A stretch of 64,000 nt of DNA from Muriicola soli (lineage in GTDB: Bacteria; Bacteroidota; Bacteroidia; Flavobacteriales; Flavobacteriaceae), in assembly GCF_004139715.1 (NCBI RefSeq), contig NZ_CP035544.1, positions 2,170,001-2,234,000 of the forward strand. Direction: 5' to 3'. The notes under the pieces are model-generated. The model worked only from the letters and a program-made list of their open reading frames with translations, had not been told where the DNA came from and did no database searches. Below are positions 25,948 through 35,065 of this stretch, piece by piece (position 1 is the first letter of the stretch; each line of letters begins with the position of its first letter). Position numbers and translations under genes: made by a program.

Positions 25948-28477
25948 AAGATTCCTTTTTTGCTTCTTCATATTATTTGGGGTCCTGACGAATGCGCAGG
26001 ACGAGGAAACCAATAAGGTACCCCTCATTCCCTTTCTTCAACAATTAGAGCAAGAGTACAATATCAAATTTTCCTATGTCGATGACGACCTGAAGGAATT
26101 GAAAATTATTCCGGTTGACGAAACGGAGCTTGCGGCCATTTTACAATTCCTGGAAAAAGAGACTCAACTTCAATTTGAAAAGCTATCCGATCGCTATTTC
26201 ACAATCACACCCAAAACTACTCTGGATCTATGTGGCTTTGTGTATGACAATTACGGAGCAAATACCATACCCGGAGCTTCCGTAGAAGTACTGGGAAGCT
26301 CTGAGGCCATCCTAACAGATATGGACGGGAAATTTACGCTCTCTAATGTCCCCAAAGATGCGAATCTAAGAATTAGATTCCTCGGCTTCAAACCGCGGTA
26401 TATCAGTGCTTCCGAATTGATCAAAAACGCAGACTGTCCCGTTCTTCTCCTCGCCCTTAGTTATCAGGAATTGGAAGAAGTAGTGGTCTATCAGTTCCTC
26501 ACCACAGGTATATCACGGGAAAAAGACGGCAGTGTTTTGCTCAATATCGAAGACTTCGGCATCCTCCCTGGCCTGTCAGAACCCGATATCCTGCAAACCA
26601 TTCAAGCCCTGCCCGGCATAAAAAGTATTGATGAAACTGTTTCTGACATCAACATCCGGGGAGGCACCAATGACCAGAATCTCATCTTGTGGGACGGTAT
26701 TAAAATGTATCAATCAGGTCACTTCTTCGGGCTAATTTCCGCATTCAACCCCTATCTAACAGACAAGGTCACGATCATAAAGAACGGGACGAGTTCTCAA
26801 TACGGCGATGGGGTTAGTGGAATTATAAGCATGGAAACAAAGAACGAAGTACAGGACCGTATTTTCGGAGGCGGAGGTTTTAATTTGATCAGTGGTGACA
26901 TGTACAGCCATATTCCACTTTCCGAAAGGCTGGCCGTGCAATTTTCAGCGAGAAGGTCGGTGACCGATTTTCTCAATACCCCCACCTACAACCAATTCTT
27001 CGAACGAGCTTTTCAGGATACTGAGGTAAAGGGCAGCAGCGGTTCTGATGACGCAATTGACCGCGAGGAGAATTTTTACTTTTATGACTTTACCGCAAAA
27101 GTGCTCTACGATATCAATGACTATCACAAACTAAGGGTGAGCGCCATACAGATCAATAATAATCTGGATTATGTAGAAACCAACCAAACTACAAGTCGGG
27201 TAAACCAAAGCTTGCTCGACCAGACCAATTTTTCCTTTGGGGGCCGACTTACAAGCCAATGGTCTGACCGGTTTTCAACCCAGCTCAACGCTTATTACAC
27301 GAGATATAACCTGGACGCTCAAAATATTGAAGGAAACGGACAACAGACCTTATTCCAAAACAACAAGGTGTTAGAATCCTCCCTCAAAGCTACAACAGCT
27401 TTCAAACTTACAGATGAACTCCTCACCAGGAACGGCTATCAGTTGACAGAAGTTGGAATTAGAAACTTTACGGATGTGAGTCAGCCCCCATTCAGGAGCA
27501 ATATCAAAGGGGTTATCCGGTCACATGCCCTTTTCAGTGAATTCCAATACAAGTCTCCAGATGAAAAATTGGAATTTCTCGGGGGAGCCCGACTCAACTA
27601 TCTACAGAATCTCGGGACATTCGAAGAGTTTATCCTTGAACCCCGTTTAAACCTGAGTTATATGCTGTGGCCCGATTTTCGTCTTGAATTCAGGGGAGAA
27701 TTTAAGAACCAGACTACTAATCAGATCATAGACCTGGAACAAAATTTTCTCGGGATAGAAAAAAGACGCTGGATCTTATCAGATAATCTCGAACTACCCA
27801 TCACTAGAAGTAAGCAAGCCTCATTGGGGATCAATTACGATAGAAATAAGTGGTTCATTGGTTTGGAGGGATTTTACAAGGAAGTGACAGGGGTGAGTAC
27901 TTCCACTCAGGGATTTCAGAATGAATATCAATTTGATGGCGAAATTGGGAGTTATACCATTAAAGGTGCAGAGTTCCTTATCAATTACAAAAACAACAAA
28001 TTCAGCAGTTGGATGAGTTATGCCTTTAATGACAACACCTATTATTTTGAGGACATTTCTCCAAATGAATTTCCAAACAACCTCGACATAAGACATACAG
28101 CCACCTTTGCCAGCACCTATAATTACAGGAATCTCAAATTGGGACTAGGTTTAAATTACCGAACAGGCAAACCCTATACTAAACCCGTGGAAGGCAATAA
28201 CGCCATAGACACTTTTTTCTTTCCCAGCAGGATCAACTACCAGGATCCAAACAGCAGTAGACTACCCGATTATCTCCGAGCCGACGCTTCGCTTATTTAC
28301 GACTTTAGTCTCAGTTCAAGGGTAAAGGCATCGGCAGGGGTTTCTGTTTTAAATCTTCTCGGGAAGCGCAATGTTCTCAATATTTATTATCGATTAAACG
28401 ACCAGGATGAGATCGAAACTGTGGAAAGTGTTTCTCTCGGACTTACCCCGAATGCAAGTTTCAGACTGAGCTTTTAA
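25928..28477 (+). CDS. TonB-dependent receptor with N-terminal STN signalling domain
   Basis: 849-residue outer-membrane receptor. Order: signal peptide (to TNAQ), STN domain (about 30-90, facing the FecR domain in the periplasm), carboxypeptidase-regulatory-like domain (about 100-180), a TonB-box-like ELEEVVVY, plug domain with the PGIKSIDE and NIRGGTNDQNL stretches, then a beta-barrel ending in aromatic SFRLSF. It should import a ligand too large for porins and signal its presence through FecR to the sigma factor. No SusD partner is adjacent, so substrate is unknown. Its stop overlaps the convergent blh stop by 4 bases. Confidence 0.92.
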   Translation: MQITRLKRFLFCFFILFGVLTNAQDEETNKVPLIPFLQQLEQEYNIKFSYVDDDLKELKIIPVDETELAAILQFLEKETQLQFEKLSDRYFTITPKTTLDLCGFVYDNYGANTIPGASVEVLGSSEAILTDMDGKFTLSNVPKDANLRIRFLGFKPRYISASELIKNADCPVLLLALSYQELEEVVVYQFLTTGISREKDGSVLLNIEDFGILPGLSEPDILQTIQALPGIKSIDETVSDINIRGGTNDQNLILWDGIKMYQSGHFFGLISAFNPYLTDKVTIIKNGTSSQYGDGVSGIISMETKNEVQDRIFGGGGFNLISGDMYSHIPLSERLAVQFSARRSVTDFLNTPTYNQFFERAFQDTEVKGSSGSDDAIDREENFYFYDFTAKVLYDINDYHKLRVSAIQINNNLDYVETNQTTSRVNQSLLDQTNFSFGGRLTSQWSDRFSTQLNAYYTRYNLDAQNIEGNGQQTLFQNNKVLESSLKATTAFKLTDELLTRNGYQLTEVGIRNFTDVSQPPFRSNIKGVIRSHALFSEFQYKSPDEKLEFLGGARLNYLQNLGTFEEFILEPRLNLSYMLWPDFRLEFRGEFKNQTTNQIIDLEQNFLGIEKRRWILSDNLELPITRSKQASLGINYDRNKWFIGLEGFYKEVTGVSTSTQGFQNEYQFDGEIGSYTIKGAEFLINYKNNKFSSWMSYAFNDNTYYFEDISPNEFPNNLDIRHTATFASTYNYRNLKLGLGLNYRTGKPYTKPVEGNNAIDTFFFPSRINYQDPNSSRLPDYLRADASLIYDFSLSSRVKASAGVSVLNLLGKRNVLNIYYRLNDQDEIETVESVSLGLTPNASFRLSF

Positions 28478-29328
28478 GTCCGGTTAAGCCGATTCATCAC
28501 AATCACGTGGGGAAAAGTAATAGCGGCAAGAAAATAGATCATTATGGAGAGGAACAACCCCTGTTTATCATGAAATAGGTAATATAACAATCCGAGGCCT
28601 ATCATTGATACCAACCAGTAAACAAAGGAAGTTTTCACGTATTTCAGCAACGTATTCTTAGTGACCTTCCCATACAGATAATTGGTCTGATCTCTCAGAG
28701 ACGGAATACTATGCCATACCACAAAATAGATACTGAACGCCCATAAGAGAGAGGCGGTTTTAAACACAATCACAAATACCAGGAGGAAAAACAGTTCCTT
28801 GACCAAGTTTACTTTAATTTTCTTCCTGGCGTACCACCACAAATAGATCCCAAGGAAGCCTGCGAAGGAGGCTATCAGCACGTACAAATAATATTGAGGC
28901 TGCATATGAAACCCTGTGACCTGAGATACAATTGGTGTTACCTCATCAGCATTGGTATAGAAGAGGAGGAAGAAAATTACCAGCCCATAACAACTGTAGA
29001 AAATATAAGTAAGAGGAGACGGCCTGGTATTTTCAGACCAGTGCTGTTCTCCAAAATGGTAACTGCTGGCCAGGACAAAAAAGACCAGAGCCAGGGCCGG
29101 AACGATGGAAAAAAACAAAACGGTTAATCCGATGACCGTAACGTAGCTCGCGAGCGCTCTTAGAAAAAAATTCTTATTTGAGCCAGAGGAGGTCTTCTGA
29201 ATAAGTTTCAAATCGTTAGAGCCGTGTAATATTCCAAAGGTGAATATTAAAAAATAGGCTAAAACAGCCTCTGCCTCAATGTTAAAATTAACGGTAATCC
29301 AGAGGAAGAAAAACGTCAGAACGATCAT
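28474..29328 (-). CDS. blh: Brp/Blh-family beta-carotene 15,15'-dioxygenase (retinal synthesis)
   Basis: 284-residue polytopic membrane protein that cleaves beta-carotene into two retinal molecules. The conserved iron-binding histidines are visible: His35 in GILHGSNDL, His91 and His96 in YHFGEQHW, His206 in VVWHSIPSL, and His273 in TFPHVIVMNRL. Length fits the family. It is divergent from the proteorhodopsin gene with a 127-base gap, which makes the pair a self-sufficient retinal/opsin unit if beta-carotene is made elsewhere in the genome. Confidence 0.93.
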   Translation of the reverse strand: MIVLTFFFLWITVNFNIEAEAVLAYFLIFTFGILHGSNDLKLIQKTSSGSNKNFFLRALASYVTVIGLTVLFFSIVPALALVFFVLASSYHFGEQHWSENTRPSPLTYIFYSCYGLVIFFLLFYTNADEVTPIVSQVTGFHMQPQYYLYVLIASFAGFLGIYLWWYARKKIKVNLVKELFFLLVFVIVFKTASLLWAFSIYFVVWHSIPSLRDQTNYLYGKVTKNTLLKYVKTSFVYWLVSMIGLGLLYYLFHDKQGLFLSIMIYFLAAITFPHVIVMNRLNRT

Positions 29329-29455
29329 AAAACCGCTAAAAGTGTTAATATTTTGTTGTTTTTTTCCAAATTGATAAAATAGTGAGGTTAAATTTATGAA
29401 ATATTGTTCAATGTTTCTTATTTTCGCTTAAACAAAATTAACTAATTCTATATCT

Positions 29456-30187
29456 ATGGAAAATTTTTTAGCATCAATTTCACTGGTTTCCAGGATGGCG
29501 ACCGATGACTATGTAGGGTTTACCTTCTTCGTTGGCTGTATGGCCATGATGGCAGCCTCTGCATTTTTCTTTTTGTCAATGAGCAGTTTTGACAAAAAGT
29601 GGAGAACTTCAATCCTGGTTTCGGGATTAATTACCTTTATTGCTGCCGTACACTATTGGTACATGAGAGATTACTGGGCAGGCTTTGCAGAATCTCCAAC
29701 TTTCTTCCGTTATGTGGATTGGGTATTAACCGTTCCACTAATGTGTGTTGAATTCTTTTTAATTCTCAAAGTAGCAGGAGCTAAGAAGTCCCTCATGTGG
29801 AGACTAATCTTTGCTTCAGTAATCATGCTGGTAACCGGATACTTCGGAGAGGCTGTTTACAGAGACAGTGCTGCATTCTGGGGCTTGATTTCTGGTATTG
29901 CTTACTTCTGGATCGTATACGAGATCTGGTTCGGCGAAGCGAAGAAACTTGCAGTTCAAGCTGGAGGATCAGTCTTGAGTGCTCACAAAACATTATGCTG
30001 GTTTGTACTGGTAGGATGGGCAATTTACCCCTTGGGTTATATGGCCGGAACTCCTGGATGGTATGATGGTTTAGGTTCTATGGGACTTAATATGGATGTT
30101 ATCTACAACATCGGTGATGCAGTCAACAAAATTGGATTCGGACTTGTGATCTACGGTCTTGCTGTAGCTCAGAGTAAAGAAAAATAA
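29456..30187 (+). CDS. proteorhodopsin, light-driven proton pump
   Basis: 243-residue seven-helix rhodopsin. Schiff-base lysine is Lys225 (DAVNKIGFG). The proton acceptor Asp88, Thr92 and proton donor Glu99 form the DTE motif (RYVDWVLTVPLMCVE). His66 matches the His75 partner of the acceptor Asp, and Arg85 the helix-C Arg. Met96 at the spectral position (105 in the reference protein) predicts green absorption; blue forms have Gln there. The N-terminus is short and hydrophobic. Gly143 in helix E sits where many proteorhodopsins have a bulky residue. A terminator follows at once, so it is likely monocistronic. Confidence 0.96.
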   Translation: MENFLASISLVSRMATDDYVGFTFFVGCMAMMAASAFFFLSMSSFDKKWRTSILVSGLITFIAAVHYWYMRDYWAGFAESPTFFRYVDWVLTVPLMCVEFFLILKVAGAKKSLMWRLIFASVIMLVTGYFGEAVYRDSAAFWGLISGIAYFWIVYEIWFGEAKKLAVQAGGSVLSAHKTLCWFVLVGWAIYPLGYMAGTPGWYDGLGSMGLNMDVIYNIGDAVNKIGFGLVIYGLAVAQSKEK

Positions 30188-30206
30188 TTTTCCTTAAGAC
30201 TTATAT

Positions 30207-30238
30207 AAAAGGCCGCTTTCGAGCGGTCTTTTTTTTTT
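30207..30238 (+). terminator. intrinsic terminator of the proteorhodopsin gene
   Basis: Hairpin AAGGCCGCT-TTCG-AGCGGTCTT (30209-30230) with a stable TTCG loop, then ten T. The T run enters the stop codon of convergent argS. Confidence 0.85.
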
Positions 30239-32021
30239 ACATACGAGAAGGAACACTAATTCCCAAGAGCGAAAACCCATTTCTTATCACAGCTGCAACC
30301 TCTGCAGAGAGCTTTACCCTGAAGGTTCTGACCTCTTCTTTTTTTTCTCCGAGAATGGAGACCTGCTGATAAAAAGAATTGAACTCTTTCACGAGGTCGT
30401 AAATGTAATTGGCCACCAGGGCCGGACTGAACTGATCTGCTGCGGCTTGTACCGTTTCAGGGAAAAGTTGCACCAACTTGATCAATTCCCTTTCTTTCTG
30501 ATGTAACTCAAGAGTAGTTTTTGTTGAACTATTCTCTGAATTGGATTCATCATATCCTGCCTTTCTCAAAATGGATTGTATACGGGCGTAGGTATACTGA
30601 ATAAACGGACCTGTATTTCCCTGAAAGTCGACCGATTCCTCCGGGTTGAACAGGATGCGTTTTTTGGGGTCCACTTTTAGGATATAATATTTTAAGGCAC
30701 CTAAGCCTATGATCTGATATAAGTTTTGCTTCTCCTTTTCTGAGTAAGCGTCGAGCTTGCCCAGTTCCTTAGAGATTTCTTCTGCGGTTCTGGCCATGTC
30801 TATGATCAGATCATCTGCATCAACCACAGTACCTTCCCTGCTCTTCATTTTACCACTCGGCAGGTCCACCATTCCATAACTTAGATGATACAGGTGTTCT
30901 GCCCAACTAAAACCTAATTTTTTAAGAATCAGAAACAGGACCTTAAAATGATAATCCTGTTCATTCCCTACCGTATAAACCATACCGGTGATATCAGGAA
31001 AGTCCTTAACCCGCTGTATAGCGGTGCCAATGTCCTGCGTCATATAGACTGCAGTGCCATCGGATCGCAAAACGATCTTCTCGTCCAGACCTTCATCGGT
31101 AAGATCGATCCATACACTGCCATCCTCCTTTCTGTAAAATACCCCTCTTTTTAGTCCATCTTCAACTACATCTTTCCCCAGGAGATAAGTGTCACTTTCG
31201 TAGTACAACTGATCGAAGTCGACCCCCAGATTTGAATAGGTTTCTTCAAATCCTTCATAAACCCATGAATTCATAGTTTTCCACAAGCTAACTACCTCTG
31301 AATTTCCGGCTTCCCACTGACGGAGCATTTCCTGAGCTTCCTGTAAAATGGGAGCCTGTTGTTCTGCTTCTTCCCTACTCTTCCCTGCCTCAACCAGCTG
31401 CTCGATTTCCTTTTTGTACGCCTTGTCAAACGCGACGTAGTAATTTCCAACCAGTTTATCCCCTTTCAAGCCAGTAGAATCAGGTGTTTCCCCATTGCCA
31501 AAACGCTTCCAGGCCAGCATGCTCTTACAAATATGGATTCCGCGATCGTTGATGATCTGAGTCTTGTATACCTTATTCCCAGAAGCTTTCAGAATCTCAG
31601 CCACTGAATATCCCAATAGATTATTACGGATATGACCCAGATGCAAAGGCTTGTTCGTATTCGGTGAAGAATATTCCACCATGACCGCTCCCTTTGTATT
31701 TTCTTTTGCGATTCCGTAGTTTTTTTCTGAATGAATCTCGTTAAAAGCATTAAGGAAGTATGAATCAGAGAGACTGAGGTTTAAGAATCCTTTAATGACA
31801 TTATATTCTGATATGTCCTGGACATTTTTCAATAAATATTCTCCTATGGCTGATCCGATCTTTTCAGGATTCCCTTTGAGATATCGAAGCATGGGAAAGA
31901 CCACTAGAGTGATGTCTCCCTCAAAATCTTTTCTTGTGGGCTGAAATTCTACCGAGGGAAGTTCCACTTTGTAAAGCTCGTTGACCGCTTCTTTTACCTT
32001 TGAGACAAGTTGGTGCTCCAT
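30237..32021 (-). CDS. argS: arginyl-tRNA synthetase
   Basis: 594 residues. Class I enzyme that charges tRNA-Arg. The HIGH-type motif is LHLGHIRNN, the region GKMKSREGTVV stands for KMSKS, and the C-terminal DALR anticodon-binding domain is present. Complete and of normal length. Confidence 0.97.
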   Translation of the reverse strand: MEHQLVSKVKEAVNELYKVELPSVEFQPTRKDFEGDITLVVFPMLRYLKGNPEKIGSAIGEYLLKNVQDISEYNVIKGFLNLSLSDSYFLNAFNEIHSEKNYGIAKENTKGAVMVEYSSPNTNKPLHLGHIRNNLLGYSVAEILKASGNKVYKTQIINDRGIHICKSMLAWKRFGNGETPDSTGLKGDKLVGNYYVAFDKAYKKEIEQLVEAGKSREEAEQQAPILQEAQEMLRQWEAGNSEVVSLWKTMNSWVYEGFEETYSNLGVDFDQLYYESDTYLLGKDVVEDGLKRGVFYRKEDGSVWIDLTDEGLDEKIVLRSDGTAVYMTQDIGTAIQRVKDFPDITGMVYTVGNEQDYHFKVLFLILKKLGFSWAEHLYHLSYGMVDLPSGKMKSREGTVVDADDLIIDMARTAEEISKELGKLDAYSEKEKQNLYQIIGLGALKYYILKVDPKKRILFNPEESVDFQGNTGPFIQYTYARIQSILRKAGYDESNSENSSTKTTLELHQKERELIKLVQLFPETVQAAADQFSPALVANYIYDLVKEFNSFYQQVSILGEKKEEVRTFRVKLSAEVAAVIRNGFSLLGISVPSRM

Positions 32022-32049
32022 AGTTTCTAAATGACCTTCTTTGAAGACG

Positions 32050-32057
32050 CAAAACTA
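32050..32057 (-). promoter_or_regulatory. candidate -7 element of argS
   Basis: CAAAACTA on the plus strand reads TAGTTTTG on the minus, a perfect TAnnTTTG. It lies 28 bases ahead of the argS start. No good -33 box was seen at 19 bases. Confidence 0.4.
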
Positions 32058-32143
32058 CGTATTTTTTAAGCTTTTATACCGTTTCGGAACGGGAATCCCC
32101 AATGTTTTCGGTAACTTTATGCTGCTAATGAAAAAGGAAGAAA

Positions 32144-32569
32144 ATGCTACTCAACGTTTCGTATAACAACAAAGAAATCACCCGGAAGATTGACGAGGAA
32201 GTGGGAAAACCTTTCCCATTGAAAGAGCGGTGGGCACTGGGCGGAATAGGTTCCCCTAAATTATTTATTACTGAGGCCAGCCTTGAGATAAGAAATCTCC
32301 TAATCCTCGATAACAATCTGGATAGCTGCAATGTAGAGTTAAGACCAAAAGGGATTATCGTAAGGTTTAGGTCTTTGCTCGAAACCTTTGCCCTGGTCAT
32401 CCCCTACTATAAGCTCACGATTTACAAAGGTGACTTCGCGGTCTACTCCATTTATCGCGATCATTATTTTATCAAAGTCAGATCAGACACCAAGGCTATT
32501 CAAAAGTTTTTTAAAAAATTGATGGATTATAAGGCAGACAACGCCCCAACCAACATTGAAGATCTCTAG
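32144..32569 (+). CDS. uncharacterised 141-residue protein
   Basis: Not recognised. It lacks a signal peptide and has many beta-strand-like stretches (VELRPKGIIVRF, YYKLTIYKGDFAVYSI). It precedes the SDR-DUF2867 gene by three bases and so is probably its operon partner. Confidence 0.65.
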   Translation: MLLNVSYNNKEITRKIDEEVGKPFPLKERWALGGIGSPKLFITEASLEIRNLLILDNNLDSCNVELRPKGIIVRFRSLLETFALVIPYYKLTIYKGDFAVYSIYRDHYFIKVRSDTKAIQKFFKKLMDYKADNAPTNIEDL

Positions 32570-32572
32570 CTT

Positions 32573-34002
32573 ATGAAAATTCTACTTACAGGGGCCAACG
32601 GATATATCGGTATGCGCCTTTTGCCAAGGCTATTAGACTTAGGTCATGAAGTTGTTTGCGCTGTAAGGGATCAAAAAAGGCTGTCGGTAGATGAGGACAT
32701 CCTCTCGCGTATTGAGGTGGTTGAGGTCGATTTCCTTAAAGAGGTTGAAGCAGATTTAATCCCTAAAGACATCGATGCAGCATATTACCTCATCCATTCC
32801 ATGAGCTCTTCTACTCAGGATTTTGATGAGAAAGAAGCCCTATCTGCTGAAAACTTCAATGCTTATATGGAGGCTTGTGAGGTAGAGCAGGTGATCTACC
32901 TCAGTGGTATCGTCAATGAAGAAGAACTATCCAAACATTTAAAATCCAGAAAAAACGTTGAAGACATTCTATACCAGGGTTCTTTTCATCTCACTGTGCT
33001 CAGGGCGGGTATTATTGTAGGCTCAGGGAGTTCCTCCTTTGAAATCATCCGCGACCTCTGTGAAAAACTACCGGTTATGATTACCCCCAAGTGGGTATTG
33101 ACCAAAACACAGCCCATAGGTATCCGGGATGTGATCAATTTCCTGTCCGGAGTACTCGGCAGAAAAGACACCTTTGACGAGTCCTTTGACATCGGTGGAA
33201 AGGATATCCTCACCTACAAAGAAATGCTGCATCAATACGCCAAAGCAAGGGGATTTAAGAATTGGATTCTTACTGTACCCGTCATGACCCCCAAATTGTC
33301 CTCATATTGGTTGTACTTTGTCACTTCCACTTCCTACAAGCTGGCTGTGAATCTGGTAGATAGCATGAAAATGGAAGTTGTCGCCAGGGACAATCGGCTT
33401 CAGCAACTCCTGGAGCTGGAAACACACACATATATGGAAGCCATTGATATGGCCTTCAAGAAAATTGAGCAAAATCTGGTGATCAGCAGTTGGAAAGACA
33501 GTATGGTAAGTGGCAGATTCCAGAAAAACCTTGAAAAGTACATACAGGTTCCCAAATACGGAGTTCTGAAAGATGAAAAGAAGGTCAAAGTTGATGATCC
33601 TGATCGAGTTCTTGGAAATATCTGGAAAATCGGAGGAGAACAGGGATGGTATTATGGCAACTGGCTCTGGAAAATTCGCGGCTTTATCGACAAGCTTACC
33701 GGGGTGTGGGACTGAGAAGGGGACGCACCCATCCCGATAAAATATACCCCGGGGATTCCCTGGACTTCTGGCGTGTGCTTTTGGCCGACAAGGAAGGAAA
33801 ACGACTTCTGCTATTCGCGGAAATGCGTTTGCCGGGAGAGGCCTGGCTGGAGTTTAGAATTGACAAGGACGATATGCTGCATCAAACCGCTACATTCAGA
33901 CCAAAAGGACTTAGAGGCCGACTGTATTGGTACGCTATAGTTCCTTTTCACTACTTCATCTTTGGAGGCATGATCCGAAACATCGCCAAGGCAAAAGATT
34001 AA
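32573..34002 (+). pseudogene. SDR-DUF2867 fusion protein, interrupted by one-base frameshift
   Basis: The first part (32573-33715) has the NAD(P)-binding motif GANGYIGMRL and an extended-SDR core (YYLIHSMSS). It breaks off at TGVWD. The remainder (to 34002) continues in the next frame as GLRRGRTHP, then a DUF2867 domain (FWRVLLADKEGKRLLLFAEMRLPGEAWLEF). Adding one G to the run GGGG at 33701-33704 gives KLTGGVGLRRGRTHP and one normal-length protein of about 476 residues. Function of the fusion is not established; DUF2867 fused to an SDR is a common arrangement. Confidence 0.85.
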
Positions 34003-34033
34003 TCTTTTATTGACCCCTTGGAGTTAATAAGAA

Positions 34034-34975
34034 TTAAGATAATACTTCAGCCCGGGGAAGGAATATTTCTGCCATCATACAACGAGCGCTACCACCACCA
34101 CAAGTCTCAATTGTTTCCAGGGGGCTGTGAATGATTTCACAGTGCCGATTTATGGCTTCGATCTGTTCGGGATTCAGGCTGTTGTAGGCAGCCGAGCTCA
34201 TCACCAGATACCTTTTCTCCTCTTCTCCAATAACCTGTAGCATATTACCGGCAAAGTGTTGCTCCTGTATCTCAGAAATAGCTATAATTTCTTTACCGTC
34301 GCTTTTAAGATGATTAAGGACGTTCCTGCGTTCCTTTTTATCGTCAATGGCATCCAGACAAATCACTGCAAAGGTCTCTGCAATACACATCATAACATTG
34401 GTGTGGTAAATTGGCATTCGGTGACCATCCACCGGCTGGTTGGCCGTAAAAATAACCGGCGTACATTCCATATCCTCGCAGAATTCGATAAAAAGATCCT
34501 CATCTGCCCTTGGGGAAAGCGCACAATAGGCTTTTTGGTGTTCCCTGTCCATTACGATACTTCCGGTGCCTTCTAAAAATAGATTGTCTTCCTCTGCTGA
34601 GGAATAGTCGATTACTGTCTTGATTTCGAATCCCTTATCCTCGAGAATGTCCAGAATATCTTCCCGTCGTTCCCTGCGTCTATTCTCCGCAAACATAGGG
34701 TAAAGACCTACGGCGCCGCTAGCGTGGAAAGACACCCAGTTATTGGGGAAAATGGAATCGGGTGTGTCCCTCTCATAAATATCATCAACAACAATCACCT
34801 CTACGCCCTTTGCCCTTAAAACAGCCACAAAATCGTCAAATTCTTGCTGTGCTCTCAGGTTAATGGTCTGATTTTTAATGTCGATATCTTCCTGAAAATA
34901 ATTATTCACGGCGGTTTCCTCATTCATTCTAAAACGAACCGGCCGAACCATTAATATTGTGTTTGTAATCTGCAT
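34034..34975 (-). CDS. CtlX-like citrulline-utilisation/arginine-deiminase-related hydrolase
   Basis: 313-residue member of the guanidino-modifying (pentein) superfamily. Catalytic features: Asn/Asp-rich FPNNWVSFH, Glu in LFLEGTGSIV, His in YHTNVMMCI and the Cys nucleophile in GGGSARCM. The pattern matches proteins named CtlX. Relatives act on arginine, citrulline or related ureido/guanidino compounds; the exact substrate is unknown. It follows a related but different enzyme by 90 bases. Confidence 0.85.
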   Translation of the reverse strand: MQITNTILMVRPVRFRMNEETAVNNYFQEDIDIKNQTINLRAQQEFDDFVAVLRAKGVEVIVVDDIYERDTPDSIFPNNWVSFHASGAVGLYPMFAENRRRERREDILDILEDKGFEIKTVIDYSSAEEDNLFLEGTGSIVMDREHQKAYCALSPRADEDLFIEFCEDMECTPVIFTANQPVDGHRMPIYHTNVMMCIAETFAVICLDAIDDKKERRNVLNHLKSDGKEIIAISEIQEQHFAGNMLQVIGEEEKRYLVMSSAAYNSLNPEQIEAINRHCEIIHSPLETIETCGGGSARCMMAEIFLPRAEVLS

Positions 34976-35065
34976 GAAAGGAAGTAGTTTAGCGGGCTAA
35001 AGGTAGCTTTTTAACCCGATTTTTTTATGGCCCACGCCCATTTTTTATCTGGAATTTTTGCAGTC

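Noticed and set aside
29396-29431. 11-codon ORF just before the proteorhodopsin gene
   Set aside because: Too short and without initiation signals; likely chance in AT-rich DNA.
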